Shown: one piece after another, positions 59,301-64,000 of the stretch
Layout: the number at the start of each line of letters is the position of its first letter
Numbering within the stretch: position 1 is the stretch's first letter
Assembly (NCBI GenBank): GCA_007449985.2
Contig: VIIQ02000709.1
Span: forward strand, 248,001 to 312,000
Reading direction: 5' to 3'
DNA length: 64,000 bases
Origin: Desmodesmus armatus
Taxonomy: Eukaryota; Chlorophyta; Chlorophyceae; Sphaeropleales; Scenedesmaceae
Notes under the pieces: model-generated
Told to the model about the DNA's origin: nothing
The model's database searches: none
What the model saw: the letters and a program-made list of their open reading frames with translations, nothing else
Position numbers and translations under genes: made by a program

Positions 59301-60133
59301 GCATGCTGTCTGAAACCTCCTGCGCCACAACATCTGGCCAGCCCTCCTGATTGATGCGGGCTGTCAGCAGGGGCAGGAACACGCTCTGTGCCAGTGCTGA
59401 CAGGGTCTCCAGTGGTGCTTCTGTCAGCTCTCCATGCGCCACCTGCAACAGTGTCCAAGGATCTGTAAGGTATAGTGCGGCATGGTAGCATCAGCACTGC
59501 AGGACGTGGTTGTATCGCTTACCAGCGTCTTGATGTTGTCATTGTCCAAGCGTACATGAGCTGTCTTGACGAAGTACACAGTCTTGCGCTTGAGTTTGGG
59601 TAGGGGCTTGACACTCTGCAGGGCAGCAGGATTGTGGCATGAGCTTGGGCAGTGCCCTGGCACACACATGTAAGCGGGCCACTGCATGCCATGTGTGCTG
59701 AGCAGGTGGGCTGGAGGATACAGCACACCCGCGTTGCTGACAAAGAGCATGCAGGTGGAGGTTTCAGAGGTTCAGAAAGTCAATTTATCTGCTGCAGAGA
59801 CAGATACAGCTGTTTCTCTGCAACATACCGCGCCCAAATCCTTGCCATCGATGTACACCAACAGCCGCTTTGTACCCTCATCCTCCAGAAAATTGGCCAC
59901 AGCAGCTCTGCAGAGAACAAGGCAGTACTTCAGTTCCTGTGCAAGACGATGACGGATATGTTTCAGTTCCTTTCTAGCAGCAGCAGCGACTGTGCTCACT
60001 TGGATTCTGTCTGCAGCAGCTTTTGGAAGGCCTCCTGTGTGACCCCCTTGATGGAGCTGCACACCCGTTCCTGTATCCAGTCATATCTGACATCTTTCTG
60101 CGCCTGTGGCGCAGAGCCTCCCTCTTCTGCCAT
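26400..60133 (-). CDS. ODA4 (DHC-beta): Axonemal outer-arm dynein beta heavy chain
   Basis: About 87 exons on the minus strand, start codon at 60133-60131, stop at 26402-26400, adding up to about 4,560 codons. That equals the usual size of the Chlamydomonas beta chain as I recall it. The product is the ATP-driven motor of the flagellar outer arm. It assembles with the other heavy chains, intermediate chains and light chains on doublet microtubules. The beta/DNAH9-11-17 class is indicated by AAA1 text such as [20 protein letters not shown] and [20 protein letters not shown], where the gamma/DNAH5 class differs. All four nucleotide-binding P-loops, stalk and C-terminal domain are present (listed separately). 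Two oddities: a 3.9-kb intron filled by mobile-element-like units (32575-36446), and an apparent one-base deletion at about 27030 that breaks the frame in the last-but-one exon. If real, the frameshift would truncate the C-terminal domain; otherwise it is a sequence error. Confidence 0.9.
27030..27031 (-). other. Apparent 1-bp deletion (frameshift) in dynein beta
   Basis: The minus strand reads GGGCTGTTCACCCACAGTCC. The family text LSGLF-N-P-Q-S needs one more base after TTC. The missing base falls at the T/GAAC junction on the plus strand. Without it, translation runs out of frame and stops a few codons later. Confidence 0.75.
32757..34345. mobile_element. Element unit 1 (1,589 bp)
   Basis: Left end 32757-32790, right-end block 34200-34345. 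The interior is A/C-rich on the plus strand and includes a short tandem duplication: CAACCCTGGAACAAG..AGACAAGAGGAGG..ATG.AGCGCATGGTGCACTCCCG occurs at about 33560 and about 33640. Open frames are short and basic, or Cys/Leu-rich on the other strand, without a recognisable domain. Confidence 0.6.
34200..34345. repeat. 146-bp terminal block, copy 1
   Basis: Starts CACCACCAATGAATGTGGCG and ends AATAAGGACGCTACA. It is the same as 36290-36435 except for one base (G at 34337, A at 36427). Confidence 0.95.
34507..35883 (-). CDS. Glutamine-rich coiled-coil protein encoded inside the element (458 aa)
   Basis: A single uninterrupted frame of 458 codons, starting [20 protein letters not shown]. Residues ~25-290 are an almost continuous Gln/Leu/Glu heptad-like coiled coil (many LQQQ, QLQ and LEQ words). 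The C-terminal ~165 residues are Ser/Gly/Ala/Pro-rich with [13 protein letters not shown] repeats and end [13 protein letters not shown] recognise no enzymatic domain. It lies in the same orientation as the dynein gene, wholly inside element unit 2. The composition partly reflects CAG/CTG repeats, but the lack of stops over 1.4 kb, the non-repetitive N-terminus and the start near the element's right end suggest a real element-encoded protein. It could still be a non-coding repeat that happens to be open. Confidence 0.5.
   Translation of the reverse strand: MVRILPYGFGRFVEVDEQFLTQGSQSRQLQHAEAERAAAQEQASQLQRQLELSEQRARQLEQLLQQAESQQDQLSAAAHQWYELSKLLQDRLQQQSLGQEQQLQQEVTKLQQQLEHSNSRSEQLEQQLQCSQQQLQCAEQQAQQQQLQYNQRERLQLQEQQDQCIQLQFQVIQLQTQVIQVQSQLEQTQQQSQQQQCRLQDQLEATQQSVQPLQQQVRQLQQDLQLSQHQLHEAASMHDQLTAEVQHWYGKACSSQAELRQVQQQHDSMAAELQLWRQWAAQLQQLDAPQQFDSQEAGTPTGYPPLAAPSASSGCSSPVSAAAFSSSSGNRSPVTAFPSGSNSPVSLAPSGNGGGQDDAFDDTRSSGLPLVVAPVGGSGDFALVPSPSVSCLALASGGFSGAFVFGGYASAAPQVRSRVGLPFSAAAAAAQPVQLPERTAGGLDQVPWSRSVGGPGPP
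36290..36435. repeat. 146-bp terminal block, copy 2
   Basis: A direct repeat of 34200-34345 with one mismatch. It ends 11 bp from the 5' splice site of the dynein intron (donor GTGAGT at 36446-36441 on the minus strand). Confidence 0.95.
36731..36818. repeat. Inverted repeat (hairpin) in a dynein intron
   Basis: AGCAGCTGGACTGACATG (36739-36756) pairs perfectly with CATGTCAGTCCAGCTGCT (36793-36810). Imperfect pairing extends about 8 bp outward. The ~36-nt loop contains a small palindrome (GGTTGTTCACAACC). It lies between the exons at 37196-37076 and 36596-36447. Confidence 0.8.
37650..39672 (-). other. Dynein stalk coiled coils and microtubule-binding domain
   Basis: Approximate exons: 39672-39487, 39301-39092, 38960-38855, 38611-38333, 38130-37963, 37768-37650. 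Coiled coil 1 ([35 protein letters not shown]) leads to the microtubule-binding tip ([15 protein letters not shown], then [17 protein letters not shown] and [19 protein letters not shown]). Coiled coil 2 ([26 protein letters not shown]) returns. Confidence 0.88.
39860..41032 (-). other. Dynein AAA4
   Basis: Approximate exons: 41032-40858, 40648-40269, 40088-39860. Walker A is [15 protein letters not shown] (about 40592-40640), the GKQS form typical of AAA4. [11 protein letters not shown] is the Walker B region. AAA4 precedes the stalk. Confidence 0.88.
41184..43442 (-). other. Dynein AAA3
   Basis: Approximate exons: 43442-43309, 43102-42897, 42682-42583, 42363-42096, 41934-41888, 41640-41557, 41357-41184. 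Walker A is [17 protein letters not shown] (about 43035-43090); Walker B is [27 protein letters not shown] and [17 protein letters not shown] follow. AAA3 gates the motor. Confidence 0.88.
43576..45367 (-). other. Dynein AAA2
   Basis: Approximate exons: 45367-45184, 45028-44858, 44690-44467, 44288-44173, 43988-43846, 43682-43576. Walker A is [16 protein letters not shown] (about 45218-45262); Walker B is [31 protein letters not shown] follows. AAA2 usually holds ATP without rapid turnover. Confidence 0.88.
45511..47545 (-). other. Dynein AAA1 (main ATPase site)
   Basis: Approximate exons: 47545-47460, 47320-47169, 46970-46782, 46622-46522, 46316-46184, 46021-45861, 45652-45511. The Walker A motif GPAGTGKTE is split by the intron between 47169 and 46970 (GPA-G before, TGKTE after). 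Walker B is GCFDEFNRI and sensor 1 is the TMNPGYPGR segment. AAA1 is the catalytic ATP site that drives motility. Confidence 0.9.
47697..51546 (-). other. Dynein beta linker region exons
   Basis: Approximate exons: 51546-51368, 51154-51034, 50851-50775, 50551-50413, 50249-50118, 49843-49569, 49415-49294, 49105-48928, 48683-48547, 48414-48317, 48055-47990, 47819-47697. Recognisable linker text includes [49 protein letters not shown] and [18 protein letters not shown]. The linker swings across the AAA ring to make the power stroke. The intron after 48317 uses a GC donor. Confidence 0.8.
48315..48316 (-). promoter_or_regulatory. Non-canonical GC splice donor in dynein beta
   Basis: The exon ending ...RTFFTQ is followed on the minus strand by GCAAGTGG. 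The next exon starts [18 protein letters not shown] at 48055 in the expected frame, so the intron must begin with GC (GC-AG class, the commonest minor donor). No GT near by keeps the frame. Confidence 0.7.
51748..60133 (-). other. Dynein beta tail (N-terminal stem) exons
   Basis: Approximate exons, high to low: 60133-60000, 59907-59829, 59618-59523, 59442-59283, 59145-58964, 58762-58592, 58391-58163, 57700-57413, 57243-57134, 56946-56837, 56644-56434, 56252-56071, 55906-55756, 55607-55452, 55362-55177, 54976-54843, 54662-54529, 54380-54238, 54062-53966, 53806-53699, 53512-53423, 53288-53154, 52918-52790, 52599-52398, 52137-52010, 51823-51748. The N-terminus starts [20 protein letters not shown] and continues with [19 protein letters not shown] and NQEGWPDVV. 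The tail dimerises and binds the intermediate chains. Confidence 0.8.
55081..55162. repeat. 41-bp direct tandem repeat in a dynein tail intron
   Basis: CCCCGTGCCATCCGAACAGT... (55081-55121) is repeated at 55122-55162 with two or three changes. It lies wholly in the intron between the exons at 55362-55177 and 54976-54843. Confidence 0.9.
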
Positions 60134-61044
60134 GCTTCACTGCTGTTCACAACTGCATCTCAGTTGCTGTTGTTGATGCTGGCCACGAAGCGGCCCAATC
60201 CGTCGACGTATAACGTGATGAAACGAAAGGGGTAAGTCTTGTGTTTGATATGCACCTGGTGAGGGCTTGGTTGGGTGAAATCAATTGATTGGGCGCGTGG
60301 GAGAGGGTCGTAATACCACGAGCCCTGTGCAGATGGAATGGCCAACCCGACACAAGATATATCATCAACGAAGCCTGATATCCAAGGCCGGCAGCAGGCT
60401 CGAGCTGTCACACTCTTGTCATGTCCCGAGATGCTGATGGAACAGCTCTCCAGCCAAAATGGAATACCCAAAGCTTAAAAATTCAAAACTTCCCGTCTTT
60501 TGTATCGCCCCCACAGCCCCACACCACCCACAGGGTGTTAGGGGGGTGACAAGATCTACAGGGCAACTCCGAGATTATAGCACCCACCTTGCCAGTAGAC
60601 GAGGGGGGTTAGTGGCCAAGATGCCACAGGGAGGCAAACTGTGTTGGGTGGAAGCATGGCCACATGGCGGCCTGTCCTACGATGCAACACCAACACAACG
60701 AATGTCAAGCTGCTGCAACCCACACATACCGAGGGCCCAGCCCGGCCTGGCACGGCGGCATTGCCTGGATAGCAGCAGCTACGCGCACCCACATTGAGGA
60801 AGGGATGTCTAAGGTTGAGGATGCATGCCGTGAGCATTGCAGCGCCGGTGGTCCTCTGGTGCTACCAGCAAGAAGTTGATCCACCCAGCATCACCTCTTT
60901 CACTGAACACAGCATCTCCAGACAGGCAGTGCATGCATGCACACAGCAGCCACATGCACCACGGGACAGGTATGCCATAAGGCTGCACAAAAAAAACACA
61001 TCCATATACAAACCATTCATCCTGCTGTACACCTAGCAGTCACC
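60134..61044. other. Upstream region of dynein beta and 3' flank of the MFS gene
   Basis: No complete gene is seen. Positions 60170-60620 are less GC-rich than the neighbours and include TTAAAAATTCAAAACTTCCC and CACCACCCACAGGGTGTTAG, resembling a degraded interspersed repeat. The dynein promoter must lie in this interval, since the start codon is at 60133. Confidence 0.4.
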
Positions 61045-64000
61045 CTAACACCTGTGGATGGCACTGCCCTTGAACTTATACACCATGAGCGCTGCGGCAG
61101 CTAGGCTGCACCCCAACACCCACATTGCGACACTGTAGCCATGCGTCAGGTCATGAATGACACCTATCAACAGTGGGCCCAGGAAAGAACCCATGCATGC
61201 TATCGTGTTGTACATGGCCAAACCCAAGGCCTTTTCCTCCACTCTCAGACACCCGGCCACGAGGCCTGTCTGCAGCCCATTGGCACCGTTGACACCACAG
61301 TGTGCGACCGTCAGCAGCACAAATGCAGCCACGGCTGCGCTCGCCCCCACACCGCCAGCACCAGCACCGCCACCCGACAGCGCTCCCGAGGCTGCAAAGG
61401 GCAGCAACACCAGAGCCAGCGCACCCACCCACCACGTCAGTGCGATATGCAGCTTGGCCTCCCCCACCCGCTGCGAATGCCATGCATTGAGCAGGTGCAC
61501 TAGAGATGCTGCTGCGTATGGAATCGCACTGAACAGCACAACAGCAACCCCAGGAGAGCTTGCACCCCCAGTGCCTGCACCAGCTGATCCTGCAGCTGCG
61601 CCCAGCAGCAGCGCCTGCACAATCTTGGGTGTCCAGTACAGCACACCGTTGCCAGGGATATCATGCAGGATGCGCCAGCTTCCCGCATACAACACCACCC
61701 TGTTGCGCGCAACCGCGAGCACAGAGCGCCATGATGGCGCATCACGGGCGCTGCTGCCTTCCAATGGTGAACTGCAGCTGCTTCCACAGCCTTGGCCATG
61801 GCTGCTGGCTAAGCCAGCCCGTGAGGGGCTGTGGTGCCTGCTGATTGCACTGCTGCACCCAGCTGAGTCTGAGGCTGGTGCTGACGATGTTGCTTTGTTG
61901 CCGAGGGCCCTGCGCAGCAGCTGCGCAGCCTCGGACGGCTTGTCATCTGCCTCCACCTCGACACACACGTCCACAGAGCTGTCGGTGTCTGATACAGGCT
62001 GGACTGTGCTGTGCTCCGCTGCTGGGCCACAGACTGGCGGTAGTGCGGAGGATTCCTTGCTGGTGGCCTTCAGCAGTGCCAACCGCTGCGGCTCAGATAG
62101 GAACTTTGCAGTGTCCAGGCTGGCTGGCAACAGGAAGGTCATGAAGCAGCCTAACAGGATGGCTGGCAGGCCTGCAGGGATCGCCAAGCACAGCACAGTG
62201 AGGCAGCTCCTTGCGTTGTATGCTACACAGTCACATCAATTCTGGCTGGTGGTGCCTGCTACATGTCAACAGTTGAGCATATGAGACAGTCAAGCATGCA
62301 CACCATCACATTCTACTTACCAGCGTGCAAGCAACAGCGCGTAAGTGAGTCACTGTGCAGATCAATTGTGTGCTGACACTGCTAAATGGGCGAACAAAGT
62401 CACAGGAAACTAAGCAAGTAGCAGGATATCCCTCACCCTCAACCAGGAACAGCCACTGCCAGCCTTGGAGACCCAACTTGCCGTTCAGCATCAGCAGGCC
62501 AGCAGCAATGGGGGCGGCCACAACCTGAAAGCAACAACGGTGACAGCCAACGTCCAGAAGTGCATTGAATAAGTCTTATATGCAGAGTCTTCAAAGCATG
62601 ACAGGCAACCACCTGGCTTGCTTTCTTGTATGCCTGCATTGCTGTGAGCAGATCAGTCGCTGACGCAGCGTTGCGTTTCCCTGTTCGCAGAGCCCAGCCA
62701 GCGGCGGCCCGCCCACTTCCACTTACCTGGCTCACTGTGATGCCTGTCTCAATCACTGTGTACGGCACCGTTGTCCTGTCAGCTGCATAGAAGCAGCTGA
62801 TGTAGTACCTGCAAGACAAATTGCATGTGGGTGCGGCTGCTGGAGGAAATTGGCAGCTGCGCAGTGCAATTGTGCTTCAGTCAGCATGTGCGCTCCTGCT
62901 GCTTCATGGTGGCATGTGTCCGTGACATAACATCAGTGTCAAATGAGGCTGAAACCTGGGCGCGACAACTGCTGAGGAGACATACCACGCACATGCGCAA
63001 ACTGTGCCCGTCCACAGTGCAACATTGAGCAGCTCACAATGTGAAGCAGCTTGGGCAGCGTCGGCGTGGTTCCCTGACTGTGCAGGGCAGAGTGGACAGC
63101 ACCACGGCGACACTCACCAGGTGCCAGGAAGGCCTCCAGATTCTGCCAAACCCAGCAGCATGCGCAGCAGGACAAAGCTGACAGGGCCGCGCACCAGGGC
63201 CATACATGAGGCAGCAACGCCCCATGTGATGCTGATGAAGGCCAGCCAAGCAGGACCGCCAAACCTGGTCAGCGTTGAGACACAACAGATTTATATGCAC
63301 ATCCACAGCTGGTCATCTGGAGAAGCAGCCAGTGACATACTATGTGGGCAGGCCTAACCGGTGTATTACAGCGTGGACTACACTTGCATTGGACGCTCTT
63401 CTACCCAGCACCCTGATAACACCAGCAGCTGCAGCAGCTGCACTGCCAACAGCACAGCACGTGCTGCAAGTAGAATCATGATAGTGAAGCGTACTCACCT
63501 CAGAAGGAGGAAGTTGCTGGGGATCTGGCCGGCAGCGTATGCTAGGAAGAAGGCACCTGCATGCAGAGTAGCAGTGCACGTAATCACTCTTGGTGGTCCG
63601 CAATGCATGTTGGGCCATGCCCAGCCATGCACTGGCACGCGCACAATGCCATGCATGTCACTGCATGCGTGCATATTGGCACTAATTCAGCCCTGTCTAT
63701 AGGAGCCAAACCCAGTGGCTAGCATGTACGGCGACCAAAGTGCCCGCTGCGGCTGTTTAGACGCATTGTGGCTGCAGTCAGTGCCAGAGCAAGCTCGGTG
63801 TGTGTGCCGTACAATCTGGCCCACCTGAGCCAAGGCCGTACAAACTGCTGGATAAGTTGAGGTCCTGGCTCATTTGGATGCTGGCAAATGAGAGTGCAGT
63901 CCTGTCTAGGTAAGAGATGATGACGAGCAGGAGGAGTGGCGGAAGGAGGCGCTTTGACACAGCCTTCTCTGCACTGATGAGCAGATGGTCCTGGGGAGTG
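61045..64000 (-). CDS. Major facilitator superfamily transporter, anion:cation symporter type, 5'-partial
   Basis: Minus-strand exons >64000-63825, about 63559-63499, 63264-63118, 62812-62727, 62524-62438 and 62171-61045. The coding frame is open to the window edge, so the N-terminus lies beyond it. The family text is clear: LLPPLLLLVIISYLDRTALSFA (membrane helix 1 with the YLDR motif), AFFLAYAAGQIPSNFLL, FVLLRMLLGLAESGGLPGTW, QGWQWLFLVEGLPAILLG, then six C-terminal helices ending VYKFKGSAIHRC. This is the ACS/SLC17-like branch, which moves organic anions or phosphate with protons or sodium. The substrate cannot be told. The last exon carries a hydrophilic Ser/Ala-rich loop of roughly 120 residues between helices 6 and 7, longer than usual. 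It is oriented like the dynein gene. Confidence 0.8.

Noticed and set aside
26400..60133. Gamma (ODA2/DNAH5-type) rather than beta outer-arm heavy chain
   Set aside because: AAA1 text ([37 protein letters not shown]) follows the beta/DNAH9-11-17 pattern. The gamma class has a different sequence at these places.
61157..62284. Long plus-strand open frame opposite the last MFS exon
   Set aside because: It is an antisense shadow. The minus strand shows clear transporter motifs, and the plus-strand translation is Pro/Ala/Thr/Ser-rich with no family likeness.

Overview
The window is nuclear DNA from a flagellated green alga, probably a chlorophycean of the Chlamydomonas/Haematococcus type. The evidence is: GC-rich sequence full of CAG runs, many short introns with CTGCAG-type acceptors, candidate TGTAA poly(A) signals, a complete axonemal outer-arm dynein heavy chain gene, and an LRR receptor fused to class III nucleotide cyclase domains. 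I see no bacterial operon, rRNA, tRNA or CRISPR array. All gene models were built by hand from reading frame, splice sites and family motifs. Dynein exon ends marked approximate may be off by a few bases.

Layout. 1-2047 (+) is the 3' part of an auxin-efflux-carrier-like (AEC) transporter. 4034-4681 (-) is a small two-exon gene for a 131-aa DUF2322-like protein with an organelle-targeting-like leader. It is divergent from 4981-8303 (+), a nine-exon SurE-type nucleotidase. 8800-10346 (+) encodes a 230-aa secreted protein with a Pro/Ala linker and a ten-cysteine domain. 11152-24818 (+) is an 18-exon gene of about 2,320 codons: signal peptide, leucine-rich repeats, one membrane span, and two class III cyclase homology domains (C1 and C2) interrupted by long low-complexity inserts.

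26400-60133 (-) is the outer-arm dynein beta heavy chain (ODA4/DNAH9-11-17 type): about 87 exons and about 4,560 codons, with tail, linker, AAA1-AAA6, stalk and C-terminal domain. The conserved C-terminal coding sequence has an apparent one-base deletion at about 27030. 61045 to the window end (-) is the 3' part of an MFS transporter of the anion:cation symporter type.

The most unusual object is inside the dynein gene. The 3.9-kb intron at 32575-36446 holds two tandem mobile-element-like units, 32757-34345 and 34349-36435. They share ends (TGTAG...CTACA) and a 146-bp terminal block that is 145/146 identical. The pair is flanked by one 4-bp duplication (CAGT) and begins 11 nt from the dynein 5' splice site. 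The second unit carries a 458-aa glutamine-rich coiled-coil ORF that I cannot assign.

The genes do not form a single pathway. Dynein beta builds the flagellar motor, the receptor cyclase is a sensory or signalling protein, the AEC and MFS proteins are transporters, SurE is nucleotide metabolism, and the Cys-rich protein is probably extracellular.
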